The notes below the pieces were generated by a model. That model worked only from the letters and a program-made list of their open reading frames with translations, did not search any database and was not told the DNA's origin. A DNA stretch of 33,241 nt from Flavipsychrobacter sp. (lineage in GTDB: Bacteria > Bacteroidota > Bacteroidia > Chitinophagales > Chitinophagaceae). Positions 1-8,940 of the stretch are shown here, in pieces; position 1 is the first letter of the stretch; each line of letters starts with the position of its first letter. The DNA lies in contig JAEUVY010000033.1 of the NCBI GenBank assembly GCA_016786565.1, positions 1-33,241 of the forward strand, written 5' to 3'. A program made the position numbers and the translations under genes.

Positions 1-1202
1 TCGAGCCAGGTCATGGGTGGCACCAGTGCCGGGTAGCGGTTGAAGCTGTTCTGCAGGCTGTCTTTCACCGCGGGTTTCACCTTGTTGAAGCAGGAAGCGC
101 TGTAGAACGAATAGCCTGAGTTGGGGCACTTGCCGCGGATGTCGCGCAGCTGCCACATCAGCTCGCCGGTTGTGGCCCAGGGGCCGCTCTTGGCGGTGGT
201 CATGCGGTAGAGGCCCAGTCCGTAGTATACATGGCGCTGGTAGCAGTGGTCGTACCACCATGGCTGCAGCACATCAAATGGGGCAGCTTTGTGTTTGTGT
301 TCCCAGTAGAGTTGCGGCATCATATAATCTACCCAGCCTTTCTGCATCCACAGCAGCACATCGGCATAAAGGTCGTCATAGGTGGTCTGTCCGCCGCGTG
401 TGTCCGATCCTTCAGGGTCCTTGCTTTTGTTGCGCCACACACCAAACGGGCTGATACCCAACTTCATGTACGGCTTTATGTCTTTGATGGTAGTGTTGAG
501 CAGCGATATGAAACGGCTCACGTTGTCGCGGCGCCAGTCGTCCTTGCTCATGCCGTTGCCATAGCGGGCATAGCTGCGGCTGTCGCCAAACTCCTTGCCC
601 GCCTCGCGATAGGGGTAGAAGTAGTCGTCCAGGTGCACAGCGTCCACGTCATAGCGTTTTACCACATCGGCAATAACGCCTATCACATAGTCGCGGGCCT
701 CGGGCACACCCGGGTCTATATAAGACTTTGTGCCGTAGTTGATGATCCAGTCTTTGTGGGTGTGGGTGACGTGGCTTTGCGGATTGTTGTTCTTGGTGCT
801 GTTCATAAGCGCGCGGAAGGGATTGAACCACGCGTGGAACTCCATATTGCGCTTGTGGGCCTCCTCTACCATGAACACCAGCGGGTCGTAGTAAGGAAAT
901 GGCGCTTCGCCCTGACGGCCGGTGAGGTAGTGGCTCCAGGGCTCCTTGCCCGATGCGTAGAACGCGTCGCACACGGGGCGCACCTGCACAATGACCGCGT
1001 TGCAGCCCACAGACTGCAGCATATCCAACTGGCGCACGAACTCCTGCTGCTGCTCTACGGCAGGCAGGCCCGGTTTGGAGGGCCAGTCTATATTTGCAAC
1101 GGTGGCGATCCATGCGCCCCTGAATTCGCGCTTGGGCGACTGTGCCCGGACGGCATTATTAATTAAAAGGCTGAAAATGAGTGCGGAAATGACCCTAAAC
1201 AT
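1..1202 (-). CDS. Secreted glycosyl hydrolase family 10-like (GHL10/DUF187), 3' end outside window
   Basis: The minus strand encodes about 400 residues that run off the left edge, so the C-terminus is missing. The start is the ATG at 1202-1200. It gives a clean signal peptide (MFRVISALIFSLLINNAVRAQ), so the protein is exported. Downstream come FRGAWIATVANIDWPS, an EFRGAWI-type opening typical of the GHL10/DUF187 (YngK-like) family, then VIVQVRPVCDAFY, EFHAWFNPFR, VDAVHLDDYFYP and KLGISPFGVW. These are the strand motifs of a TIM barrel with likely acidic catalytic residues (the DD in HLDDYFYP). Such proteins are thought to act on polysaccharide or cell-wall glycans, but the substrate cannot be read from sequence. 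The gene is divergent from the E2 gene. The plus-strand ORF over 231-1166 is its antisense shadow. Confidence 0.85.
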   Translation of the reverse strand, partial: MFRVISALIFSLLINNAVRAQSPKREFRGAWIATVANIDWPSKPGLPAVEQQQEFVRQLDMLQSVGCNAVIVQVRPVCDAFYASGKEPWSHYLTGRQGEAPFPYYDPLVFMVEEAHKRNMEFHAWFNPFRALMNSTKNNNPQSHVTHTHKDWIINYGTKSYIDPGVPEARDYVIGVIADVVKRYDVDAVHLDDYFYPYREAGKEFGDSRSYARYGNGMSKDDWRRDNVSRFISLLNTTIKDIKPYMKLGISPFGVWRNKSKDPEGSDTRGGQTTYDDLYADVLLWMQKGWVDYMMPQLYWEHKHKAAPFDVLQPWWYDHCYQRHVYYGLGLYRMTTAKSGPWATTGELMWQLRDIRGKCPNSGYSFYSASCFNKVKPAVKDSLQNSFNRYPALVPPMTWL

Positions 1203-1337
1203 AGTTAACGATTAACAACAATGGCTATAAAAACGTGAAAGTACTATAATTAACAGCAAAGGGCAATTTCCCGACAGGTGGTCTGCGAACGCCCATAATT
1301 CGGTCATATTAAGATATTGGGCGACCTCGCCCGAATT

Positions 1338-1371
1338 TTTGGGGGCAGTCAGGTCTTTTTGATTATTTTTG
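1338..1371 (+). promoter_or_regulatory. Bacteroidota-type promoter of the E2 gene
   Basis: TATTTTTG at 1364-1371 matches the -7 consensus TAnnTTTG exactly. A TTTG at 1338-1341 lies 22 bases upstream and could be the -33 element, slightly far from the usual 19-21. The start codon follows 34 bases later. This is a motif match only. Confidence 0.5.
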
Positions 1372-1405
1372 CACCTCAAATTAAAAAATAACTCAAAACC
1401 ATATT

Positions 1406-2725
1406 ATGGCGATAGTTGATGTTGTAATGCCTAAAATGGGCGAAAGCATTATGGAGGCTACAGTGCTGAAGTGGCACAAACAGCCGGGTGATACCGTAAA
1501 AATGGATGAAACACTCCTTGACATCGCTACCGACAAGGTGGACAGTGAGGTGCCCTCTACTGCTGCCGGTGTGGTGACAGAGATTTTATATAAAGAGAAC
1601 GATGTGGTGCCTGTGGGCTCGCCTATAGCACGTATAGAAACATCGGGCGCGGGCGCATCGGTTCCTGCACCTGCTGCCGCTGCACCGGCCCCTGCGCCTG
1701 TCGCAGCACCTGTGGCGGCTGCCCCTGTTTCCGCGGCTCCTGCTGCTGCAGCACCTGCCGCCGGCACACGCTTCTACTCTCCACTGGTACTGAACATTGC
1801 CGGTACAGAGGGTATAGGTATGGCCGAGCTGGAGAAGATACCGGGTACCGGTAACGAAGGCCGCGTGACCAAAAAAGACATTCTGAACTACGTGGCCAAT
1901 CGTGGCGCGGCTGCTCCGGTAGCAGCAGCTCCGGCTCCTGTGGCTGCTGCGCCTGCACCTGCCGTCCCTGTGGCGGCTGCCCCTGCAGCAGCGGCTCCAT
2001 CGGTGAACCCGACCGGCAACGTAGAGATCATAGAAATGGATCGCATGCGCAAGCTGATCGCCGATCATATGGTGCGCAGCAAGGCTACTTCGCCACACGT
2101 TACCAGCTTCACCGAGGCCGATGTGACCAACATCGTAAAATGGCGCGACAAGAATAAAAGTTCTTTCGAGAAGAAATATGGCGAGAAGATCACCTTCACA
2201 CCTATCTTCTTCGAAGCTATTGTTAAGTGCATCCGTAAATACCCGACGATCAATTGCAGCCTGGACGGTTATAATATCATTCTGAAGAAAGATATCAATA
2301 TAGGTATGGCTACCGCCCTGCCATCAGGCAACCTGATAGTGCCGGTGATAAAGAATGCCGAAACCAAGAACCTGCTGGGTCTGGCAAAGGATGTGAACTC
2401 GCTGGCCAATGCAGCACGGAACAACAAGCTGAAAGCTGACGACACACAAGGAGGTACCTTCACCGTTACCAACGTGGGGACATTCGGAAGCCTGATGGGT
2501 ACGCCTATCATCAATCAGCCGCAGGTTGCTATTATGGCACTGGGTGCCATCAAAAAGCGCCCGATGGTGTTGGAAACAAAAGACGGCGACGTAATTGCCA
2601 TCCGCCACATGATGTACCTGTCGCTCAGCTACGATCACCGTATTGTAGATGGTTCAGTAGGTGCCAGCTTCCTCACTGCAGTTGCCAACGAACTCGAAGC
2701 GTTCGACCCGTCAAGGGACATTTAA
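1406..2725 (+). CDS. 2-oxo acid dehydrogenase E2 (dihydrolipoamide acyltransferase)
   Basis: This 439-residue protein has the full E2 layout. An N-terminal lipoyl domain spans about 1-78, with lipoyl-lysine K44 in the TDKVDSE motif. An Ala/Pro-rich flexible linker (about 82-119) is followed by a peripheral subunit-binding domain (about 122-163, ending GRVTKKDIL). A second Ala/Pro linker (about 167-199) precedes the C-terminal acyltransferase domain (about 205-439), which has the catalytic DHRIVDG motif (H411, D415). It moves acyl groups from E1 via lipoate to CoA in a cytosolic multienzyme complex. Whether the substrate is pyruvate, 2-oxoglutarate or a branched-chain 2-oxo acid is undecided, since no E1 or E3 gene is adjacent. 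It has its own promoter and a terminator, so it looks monocistronic. Confidence 0.93.
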   Translation: MAIVDVVMPKMGESIMEATVLKWHKQPGDTVKMDETLLDIATDKVDSEVPSTAAGVVTEILYKENDVVPVGSPIARIETSGAGASVPAPAAAAPAPAPVAAPVAAAPVSAAPAAAAPAAGTRFYSPLVLNIAGTEGIGMAELEKIPGTGNEGRVTKKDILNYVANRGAAAPVAAAPAPVAAAPAPAVPVAAAPAAAAPSVNPTGNVEIIEMDRMRKLIADHMVRSKATSPHVTSFTEADVTNIVKWRDKNKSSFEKKYGEKITFTPIFFEAIVKCIRKYPTINCSLDGYNIILKKDINIGMATALPSGNLIVPVIKNAETKNLLGLAKDVNSLANAARNNKLKADDTQGGTFTVTNVGTFGSLMGTPIINQPQVAIMALGAIKKRPMVLETKDGDVIAIRHMMYLSLSYDHRIVDGSVGASFLTAVANELEAFDPSRDI

Positions 2726-2747
2726 TTGAACAGAACTTTATAAATAG

Positions 2748-2775
2748 AAACGCCCTGCATTGCGGGGCGTTTTTG
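2748..2775 (+). terminator. Rho-independent terminator after the E2 gene
   Basis: AACGCCC (2749-2755) pairs with GGGCGTT (2765-2771), and the right arm runs into a T-tract ending at 2774. It begins 23 bases after the E2 stop codon. Confidence 0.85.
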
Positions 2776-2907
2776 TGTGTCAGGTATTGCATGTTTGGAG
2801 CAAAAGCAGATTTGTGTAGCGTGAAAATAGACTGAATTTTGTGGTGAAAATCTACTTATTCTTACAAAAATGTATAAATAAGCAGGTTTCAATGTGCTTA
2901 TTTTGAC

Positions 2908-2915
2908 TAATTTTG
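2908..2915 (+). promoter_or_regulatory. -7 promoter element of the DUF4143-type ATPase
   Basis: TAATTTTG matches TAnnTTTG exactly, 18 bases before the ATG at 2933. A weak TTTC at 2887-2890 is the only -33 candidate, so only the -7 box is convincing. Confidence 0.5.
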
Positions 2916-2932
2916 CAGAATAAAGGTATTTT

Positions 2933-4381
2933 ATGGGTGGTTACAACCTTATTCCGACAGAGAAGATCATAGAGCGGCTACGCTATGAAAACCCATGGTG
3001 GATAACTAAACAAATTCCTGCCGTGTATAGTGCAATGTCCAAACGATTGTACTTTGACCTGTTCTATCCCTTTGTAAAAGAAAAGAACGTAAAAAGGGCT
3101 TTGGTGTTGATGGGGCCTCGGCGTGTTGGCAAAACAGTGATGTTGTTTCATAGCATACAGCAATTGCTGGACGAAAATGTTGATGCTCAAAAGATCTTTT
3201 TTATAGGCATTGATAACCCGGTTTATGTTCATCTGAGTCTGGAAGATATTTTGTCATTGTGCAAAAGGTCACTTAATCTGTCACAGCTGGATGGTTGCTA
3301 CGTGTTCTTTGACGAGATCCAATATCTGAAGGATTGGGAACGCCACCTGAAGGTTATGGTGGATTCTTATCCTGATACCAAATTCGTAGTATCAGGATCC
3401 GCTGCCGCAGCTTTAAAATGGCATAGTACAGAAAGTGGTACCGGACGCTTTACTGACTTTATGTTGCCACCGCTTACGTTTCAGGAATATATTCATCTCA
3501 GGAAAATGGATCATCTTATTTTCAGAGATAGTATTGACTATGGGCGGCAGTCTTTACCGTATTGCCTCACACACGATGTAAAGGCACTCAACAAAGAGTT
3601 TATACAATATCTGAATTTCGGTGGGTATCCTGAGGTAGTGTTGTCTGAGAGAATACAAAGTGACATGGGACGGTATGTGAAAAGTGACATTGTTGATAAG
3701 GTTTTGTTGAGAGATCTGCCGGGTCTGTATGGCATAAAAGATGTGCAGGAGCTGAATCGCTTTTTTACTTACCTGGCATATAATACGGGCAACGAGTTTT
3801 CGTACGAGACAATATCGAAAGACAGTGGTATTCAAAAAGAAACACTGAAAAAGTATCTGGAATACCTGGAAGCAGCTTTTCTGATAAAAGTGCTCAATAA
3901 AGTAGATGTGAATGCAAAACGATTCAAGCGGGTAACGAGCTTTAAAGTTTATCTGACCAATCCGTCGTTGAGAACAGCATTATTTTCGCCGGTATCAGAG
4001 ACCGATGATGAAATGGGCAATATGGTAGAAACAGCGGTGTTGTCGCAATGGATGCACCGCGAAAAGCTGGACTTAACGTATGCCAGGTGGAAAGAAGGAA
4101 GAACAGAAGGAGAAGTGGATCTGGTGCTGGTAGATGAAAAGAAGTACAAACCTGTGTGGGGTGTTGAAATAAAATGGAGCAACAGGTATTACGAAAAGCC
4201 GGCTGACCTGAAAAGCCTTATACAATTTTGTAAAGCAAACAATTTCGACAAAGCTTTGGTCACTACTGTCGATCAGCAGGGTGTGAGAACATTGGATAAT
4301 TTACGTTTTACATTTTTGCCTGCATCTGTTTACTCGTACAATATTGGCGACATAACCCTGAAAATGAAAAATATAAATTAG
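2933..4381 (+). CDS. AAA_14/DUF4143-type ATP-binding protein
   Basis: This 482-residue protein has an N-terminal AAA+ core with Walker A GPRRVGKT (61-68), Walker B CYVFFDEIQ (D127, E128) and a sensor-like FVVSGSAAAAL segment near 152. A DUF4143-type C-terminal region follows (RDLPGLYGI, then LEYLEAAFLIKVL) and ends in a nuclease-fold-like stretch (EGEVDLVLVD...GVEIKWSNR), reminiscent of PD-(D/E)XK ExK geometry. The family is widespread, often in many copies per genome, and its function is not established. The gene stands alone between the E2 terminator and the SDR. An AGG-rich stretch at 2921-2927 may serve as a ribosome binding site. Confidence 0.85.
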   Translation: MGGYNLIPTEKIIERLRYENPWWITKQIPAVYSAMSKRLYFDLFYPFVKEKNVKRALVLMGPRRVGKTVMLFHSIQQLLDENVDAQKIFFIGIDNPVYVHLSLEDILSLCKRSLNLSQLDGCYVFFDEIQYLKDWERHLKVMVDSYPDTKFVVSGSAAAALKWHSTESGTGRFTDFMLPPLTFQEYIHLRKMDHLIFRDSIDYGRQSLPYCLTHDVKALNKEFIQYLNFGGYPEVVLSERIQSDMGRYVKSDIVDKVLLRDLPGLYGIKDVQELNRFFTYLAYNTGNEFSYETISKDSGIQKETLKKYLEYLEAAFLIKVLNKVDVNAKRFKRVTSFKVYLTNPSLRTALFSPVSETDDEMGNMVETAVLSQWMHREKLDLTYARWKEGRTEGEVDLVLVDEKKYKPVWGVEIKWSNRYYEKPADLKSLIQFCKANNFDKALVTTVDQQGVRTLDNLRFTFLPASVYSYNIGDITLKMKNIN

Positions 4382-4478
4382 GTCGGCTCTGTGCACCTGT
4401 CCTTATAGCCGCACTCGTATCTGCTTTGGATAAAAAGGCAACAGACTTGATAGGGAAAATCGTGTTGTTATTCCACCC

Positions 4479-4556
4479 TGCCCCATCGGGGCTATAGCTT
4501 TGTAGCGTTTGTAGCAACAACAAATACAAATGGAATTGTGCCCGTATGGGGCTGTC
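4479..4556 (+). repeat. Two-hairpin interspersed repeat, copy 1
   Basis: The hairpin GCCCC-atc-GGGGC (4480-4492) is followed by the core AGCTTTGTAGC (4496-4506), a spacer, and a second GC-rich hairpin (about 4540-4552). The same order appears in reverse orientation at 6371-6440. No gene is seen in the 272 bases between 4381 and 4654 apart from this element. Confidence 0.6.
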
Positions 4557-4653
4557 CTGTTTGGGAAGGGGGAGCATCCTTACGAGATGGTTTACACCAC
4601 AGAGAATCTACAGTTGATTTGACTTCATATTCCATAAGCATACCGCACAGACA

Positions 4654-5442
4654 TTACCGTGCAGGTGTAGCCGATGTGCCTGCCATGATGCCGCCATCTG
4701 CCGCAAATTCGGCCCCTGTGATGTAGGCGGCAGCATCGGTGCAAAGAAATGCTACGAGGGCGGCTACCTCTTCAGGTGTGCCCATACGCTGCAAGGGTAC
4801 ATCGGCACACAACTGCCGCAAAGCGGCGTCTCTGTCGGGGTTCATGGCCAGCATGGGTTCCCACATGGGTGTGAGGATAGCGCCGGGATGAATGGAGTTG
4901 CAGGTGACAGGATAACCCTGCGCGGCACAGTATAGCGCTACGCTCTTGGTATGGTTGCGCACAGCCGCCTTCGACGATGCATAGGCCGAAGCAAACGGTA
5001 CGCCTACCATTCCCGACCGCGAAGAAATATTGATGATAGCGGAGTGATGGTCATTGCCCTTCATGCTGCGGATGGCGTACCGGCAACCCAGGAACGTGCC
5101 GTTCAGGTTCACGTCGTGCACTTGCTGCCACAGCGCGCTGTTGATGTGTTCGGGGTCCATGGGCTGATAGGGTTGCTGCATGCCCGAGATGCCTGCATTG
5201 TTTACCACTACCGACGGAGCGCCCCAGCGGTCGCCTATGAACTGCATGGCCTGTTCCCAGTGGTCTTCGCGGCGCACATCAAGCGGCACAAAGTGCGCAT
5301 TGGCCCCCAGGGCTGCGGCTGTTTCCTGTCCTTTTGCGATCTGTATATCGGAGACTATGACCCTATAGCCCGACTGCAGGAGTGTAGTAGCAATGGCGGC
5401 GCCTATTCCCTGTGCGGCGCCTGTGATGAGTGCGGTCTTCAT
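4654..5442 (-). CDS. Short-chain dehydrogenase/reductase (SDR family)
   Basis: This 262-residue cytosolic NAD(P)-dependent oxidoreductase has a classical Rossmann fold. The cofactor motif TGAAQGIG is at 7-14, NNAG at 81-84, the catalytic serine is in INISSRSG (about 140), and Y154/K158 lie in YASSK. The C-terminus ends in ITGAEFAADGG, typical of classical SDRs. I chose the internal ATG at 5442 because the cofactor strand MKTALITG begins directly there; the upstream ATG at 5478 adds 12 atypical residues. The substrate is unknown. It lies 68 bases downstream of a co-directional AraC regulator, and the two likely form one unit. Confidence 0.9.
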   Translation of the reverse strand: MKTALITGAAQGIGAAIATTLLQSGYRVIVSDIQIAKGQETAAALGANAHFVPLDVRREDHWEQAMQFIGDRWGAPSVVVNNAGISGMQQPYQPMDPEHINSALWQQVHDVNLNGTFLGCRYAIRSMKGNDHHSAIINISSRSGMVGVPFASAYASSKAAVRNHTKSVALYCAAQGYPVTCNSIHPGAILTPMWEPMLAMNPDRDAALRQLCADVPLQRMGTPEEVAALVAFLCTDAAAYITGAEFAADGGIMAGTSATPAR

Positions 5443-5510
5443 TGTTGCGTGGATTTTACCACACAAAATTCCGAACACGAGCAGTGTAAAAATTGTACCG
5501 AAACGACCTG

Positions 5511-6308
5511 TCAGCGTTTCAGGTTGTAATGTCTGAAGAAACGCGCCGGTGCTGTGTTGCTGTAGTGCCGGAAAGCTTTGATGAAGTGTGCCTGATCGGC
5601 AAAGCCACCTTCGTAGGCTGCACCGGTGGCGGAAACATGTTTTGTGGCTGCATAGTGGTCAAGCGCGCGGTTGAGCTTGTGCAACATAACAGCGGTGCGC
5701 GACGACATTTCGAAATATTGCCTGAACAATCGTTGCGACTGCCGCAGCGAGATGTTGGTGTAGTCCGAGCCTGCGGGTGTGGTGCAGCCTTGTTCCACAC
5801 TTTGTTGTGCGGCCAGTATCCAGTCTTTGCGCGGGTGCGATGCGAACAACTGCAGCACATCGGCAGCGTATGATTCCATAGCAGCTACCCATGATGCAAA
5901 TGTGTTGTTTTGTGTGCCGGGCAGCGTACTGTATAGTGGTAGGGTGTGGAGCGGCAACACCCTGTCGGCCCACGACTTTTTGGTGCCTGTGAGTGCTTTT
6001 ACTACAGGTTGTTTCATTCGTGCGAACCATAGCTCGGTGCCGGGTGCGAAGCGAAACGTGGCGGCCATGGTGGGCTGCCCCAGCAATGCGGCCGACAACG
6101 ATATGGGGCTGCTATTGCCCTTGGTGTTCATCAACACGCTTCCCGAAACAAGCTGCATGAGCTGGCATCCCGGGTAGGGCAGCACTACACGCACTACATC
6201 AGTAGCAGCGGTGATGCGGATGCGGCAGTACAGACACACCAATGCCGCAGTGGCATCTGATGGCGGCACTACTTCATACGTGAAACCGGCTTTCGAAAAG
6301 TTCTTCAT
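5511..6308 (-). CDS. AraC family transcriptional regulator
   Basis: This is a 265-residue protein. The C-terminal part (about 165-265) is an AraC double helix-turn-helix: ISLRQSQRLFRQYFEMSSRTAVMLHKLNRAL, then GFADQAHFIKAFRHYSNTAPARFFRHY. The N-terminal half resembles an effector-binding domain of the DUF6597 type found in Bacteroidota AraC proteins, which is inference. The start is taken at 6308 (MKNFSKAGF). The longer ORF to 6389 would run through the inverted repeat at 6371-6440 and has an atypical N-terminus. It precedes the SDR gene in the same direction and probably controls it. Confidence 0.85.
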   Translation of the reverse strand: MKNFSKAGFTYEVVPPSDATAALVCLYCRIRITAATDVVRVVLPYPGCQLMQLVSGSVLMNTKGNSSPISLSAALLGQPTMAATFRFAPGTELWFARMKQPVVKALTGTKKSWADRVLPLHTLPLYSTLPGTQNNTFASWVAAMESYAADVLQLFASHPRKDWILAAQQSVEQGCTTPAGSDYTNISLRQSQRLFRQYFEMSSRTAVMLHKLNRALDHYAATKHVSATGAAYEGGFADQAHFIKAFRHYSNTAPARFFRHYNLKR

Positions 6309-6370
6309 AACGGGCCTGGTATGAAGGTACGAACAGCAGGGGAAAATGAGGTGTGCCGGATCGTGTTGGG

Positions 6371-6440
6371 GGTAGCCCCAACGGGGCATTGAACAATTAT
6401 CATCCTATTGCTACAAAGCTCCTGCACCTAACGGTGCATG
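6371..6440 (-). repeat. Two-hairpin interspersed repeat, copy 2 (inverted)
   Basis: GCCCC-aac-GGGGC (6375-6387) and TGCACC-taac-GGTGCA (6423-6438) flank the core GCTACAAAGCT (6410-6420). That core is the reverse complement of the core in copy 1 at 4496-4506. The two copies face each other around the SDR/AraC pair. Confidence 0.6.
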
Positions 6441-6753
6441 ATACAGTTTGTGTGTCTGTGGTTCACAATCGTTAACGTCGGTAGCGACAGGCATCGCGAA
6501 GGTTATTGAGCTGCAGACATGAAGGTCTTCATGTTGTTCATTATCATTCTGCCCCTTGCTGCGATCCAAGAGTCTTGTGGACGCATAGCGATTGATTTTT
6601 AGAAAATGAATTATTCACAATTCATGAATCGTGAATAATGTTATTTATGTTCTTTTCTAACTGCAGTTTCCCCGATCGGGTGTGTAACCGGGTTCTTTTA
6701 CCGGCTACTGTATCGACTATGAATATGTTTGAGACGGATAGTGCGAAAGAGGG
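6441..6753. other. Gene-free spacer with two strong palindromes
   Basis: No coding region is credible here. Two palindromes stand out. ACATGAAG-gt-CTTCATGT (6517-6534) is perfect. ATTATTCAC...GTGAATAAT (6610-6639) has the inner palindrome ATTCATGAAT and one central mismatch pair. Neither is followed by a T-run, so they look more like protein-binding sites or RNA hairpins than terminators. Confidence 0.5.
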
Positions 6754-7002
6754 CTAATGATTCGCATTAGTATCCTTGTATTTCTTTTCTATTATGCTGC
6801 AAAAAAATGGGAAAACAAATGCCCTAAAGGCAACGATCGAAAATATGATCGACAACACAAGTAGTACTTTTAGAATTACTTCTGTCCTCATTTCCACCTT
6901 TGCCTCGTCTATAAGTACATTCAGTACAGCATGGATCAGGACTATGACAGTCAACCCTATGTAAACAACCCGGCTTTTGTATTTTTTTACTAAATCACTC
7001 AT
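6754..7002 (-). CDS. Small two-helix membrane protein, unknown function
   Basis: This 82-residue protein has two hydrophobic segments, about 13-31 (VVYIGLTVIVLIHAVLNVL) and about 43-68 (VILKVLLVLSIIFSIVAFRAFVFPFF). A basic N-terminus (VKKYKSR) suggests it faces the cytoplasm, and the C-terminal tail is charged. I do not recognise the family. It is 100 bases downstream of the putative beta-barrel gene on the same strand. Base composition is AT-richer than in flanking housekeeping genes. Confidence 0.5.
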   Translation of the reverse strand: MSDLVKKYKSRVVYIGLTVIVLIHAVLNVLIDEAKVEMRTEVILKVLLVLSIIFSIVAFRAFVFPFFCSIIEKKYKDTNANH

Positions 7003-7102
7003 GTTTCAATTGATAAATACTACATAGTACTGTGCCTGATTGGTACGCCATGATCCCGTTTCAGAAGAAGCGTTGTCGCTAAACAAAGCCGAATTGTAAA
7101 GG

Positions 7103-7732
7103 TTAGAATTTCCATCCAATACCAACGGATCCCGAAAAGGTACTAATTGTGCTATGCCGTTCGTCCGCTATATACTTGCTCGTTCCAGCTTCAATAGTCG
7201 CCGAAATATCACCAATAATCCGGTACGTTCCGCCAATGGAGAACTGTATCGGAATTATATCTGCCTCATATACACCCTTTACATCTGTAATCTTTTTTGC
7301 CATGCCATAGGAAGCAGAAAATCTTGCGTAGGGTGAGATTCGACCTGTATACAGCTGATATTTGAAGTATGCACCAAGGCTATTTACTGGTCTTGCTCCG
7401 TAAACATCTTTTCTGACAGGCGTACCGCTTAAAACTTCTCCTGAGTACAATAATGTTGCCCTAGAATAGCTTATCCCCGCTGAAAGGCCAGTTGCAATAT
7501 TAGTGCCGATTGAAATGTTGTAAACATCAGATGTTTTCGGTGTCAATTTATTTGCTCCAATCCAATAAGTCCCTAACCTGCCAGACTTTGGATTTTGCGG
7601 ATATACAATCCCCCCCGTTGCCAATATTTCAAAGTGTTTTCTTTTCGGCGTTCGGTTATCTTTTTCTTTGTTTTCTTGTGCTTTAGCAGTAATCCCGGCA
7701 AGCACCATGGCGACGAAAACTGAGAATTTCAT
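7103..7732 (-). CDS. Putative outer-membrane beta-barrel protein
   Basis: This 209-residue protein has a signal peptide (MKFSVFVAMVLAGITAKAQ) and a charged spacer. Alternating hydrophobic strands follow, with Gly/Tyr turns (YNISIGTNIATGLSAGISYSRATLLY, LGAYFKYQLYTGRISPYARFSASYG, IQFSIGGTYRIIGDISATIEAG). It ends in an aromatic residue (GSVGIGWKF), the usual C-terminal signature of outer-membrane barrels. It resembles the small outer-membrane beta-barrel proteins common in Bacteroidota. Its function is unknown. Confidence 0.65.
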   Translation of the reverse strand: MKFSVFVAMVLAGITAKAQENKEKDNRTPKRKHFEILATGGIVYPQNPKSGRLGTYWIGANKLTPKTSDVYNISIGTNIATGLSAGISYSRATLLYSGEVLSGTPVRKDVYGARPVNSLGAYFKYQLYTGRISPYARFSASYGMAKKITDVKGVYEADIIPIQFSIGGTYRIIGDISATIEAGTSKYIADERHSTISTFSGSVGIGWKF

Positions 7733-7841
7733 TTTGTGGTTATTAAAGGTGATTTATTTTTATTCCTGTTTCATACAATCACGTGTATATACAAACAACA
7801 TTGCCACACCTCCCTCAACCCACAAAACCAAATAAACCTAT

Positions 7842-8864
7842 TTAAAACAGCGTTCCCGCATCCGGGCCTTTTTTGCGGCCAAGGTGTTTGTAGGCTTTTT
7901 CGGTGGCTTCGCGGCCACGTGGGGTGCGCATGATGTAGCCCTCCTGTATCAGGAATGGTTCGTACACCTCTTCTATGGTGCCGGCCTCTTCGCTCACGGC
8001 AGTTGCAATATTGTTGATGCCGGCGGGGCCTCCCTTAAACTTGTCAATAAGTGTGGTAAGGATCTTGTTGTCCATATCGTCCAGGCCGCTCTCGTCCACG
8101 TTCAGGGCGCGCAGTCCGTGCTCTACAATGGCCATATCTATGACACCGTTGCCCAGCACCTGCGCGAAATCGCGCATGCGGCGCAGCAGTCCGTTGGCAA
8201 TACGGGGTGTGCCACGGCTGCGGCGGGCTATCTCAAGGGCGGCGTCAGAGGTGATGCGCACATTCAGCACACCTGCGGCGCGAATCAGGATACGTTGCAA
8301 CACATCGGCCGTGTAATACTCCAGCCTCGACTTGATGCCGAATCGCGATAGCAACGGTGCCGTGAGCAGGCCGCTGCGGGTGGTGGCCCCCACCAGTGTA
8401 AAGGGGCTGATGGACAACTGAATGGACCGTGCCGAAGGGCCGCTGTCTATCATGATGTCTATCTTAAAATCTTCCATAGCCGCGTAGAGGTATTCTTCTA
8501 CTACAGTGCTCAGTCGGTGTATCTCGTCTATGAACAGAACGTCGCGGGGCTCCAGACTGGTGAGCAGGCCGGCAAGGTCGGCGGGTTTTTCTATCACAGG
8601 GCCGCTGGTCTCCTTGATCTTTACACCCAGTTCGTTGGCCACAATGCGCGACAAGGTGGTCTTACCCAGGCCGGGAGGACCATGAAAAAGTATGTGATCG
8701 AGCGCCTCGCCACGCAGGTTGGCCGCCTTGATGAAGATGCGGATGTTCTCGATGAGTTTGGGCTGTCCGGCAAAATCCTCAATGGTCTGGGGCCGTATCG
8801 TATTTTCATACTCACGGTCCTGCGCACTCAGGTTATCGGTTGGCCTCACATGTGAACTCCCCAT
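7842..8864 (-). CDS. ruvB: Holliday junction branch migration ATPase RuvB
   Basis: This is 340 residues, the normal RuvB length. Walker A GPPGLGKT is at 62-69, Walker B LFIDEIHR has D113/E114, the sensor segment is GATTRSGLL, and the C-terminal winged helix ends in [25 protein letters not shown]. RuvB is the hexameric motor that drives branch migration with RuvA. The start is set at 8864 ([13 protein letters not shown]); the longer ORF to 9044 crosses the divergent mqnB gene and has no RuvB-like residues there. ruvA and ruvC are not in the window. The gene is divergent from mqnB with 76 bases between the start codons. Confidence 0.97.
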   Translation of the reverse strand: MGSSHVRPTDNLSAQDREYENTIRPQTIEDFAGQPKLIENIRIFIKAANLRGEALDHILFHGPPGLGKTTLSRIVANELGVKIKETSGPVIEKPADLAGLLTSLEPRDVLFIDEIHRLSTVVEEYLYAAMEDFKIDIMIDSGPSARSIQLSISPFTLVGATTRSGLLTAPLLSRFGIKSRLEYYTADVLQRILIRAAGVLNVRITSDAALEIARRSRGTPRIANGLLRRMRDFAQVLGNGVIDMAIVEHGLRALNVDESGLDDMDNKILTTLIDKFKGGPAGINNIATAVSEEAGTIEEVYEPFLIQEGYIMRTPRGREATEKAYKHLGRKKGPDAGTLF

Positions 8865-8940
8865 AGGGCTAAAATTAGGAAAAAGTTGGCAGACAGCGGG
8901 GAAGCGAACCTGTGAACGGGAAAGTGAGTAACATTGCAAT

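Noticed and set aside
231..1166. Long plus-strand ORF (311 codons)
   Set aside because: It is antisense to the family-10-like hydrolase, whose reverse reading has a signal peptide and clear family motifs.
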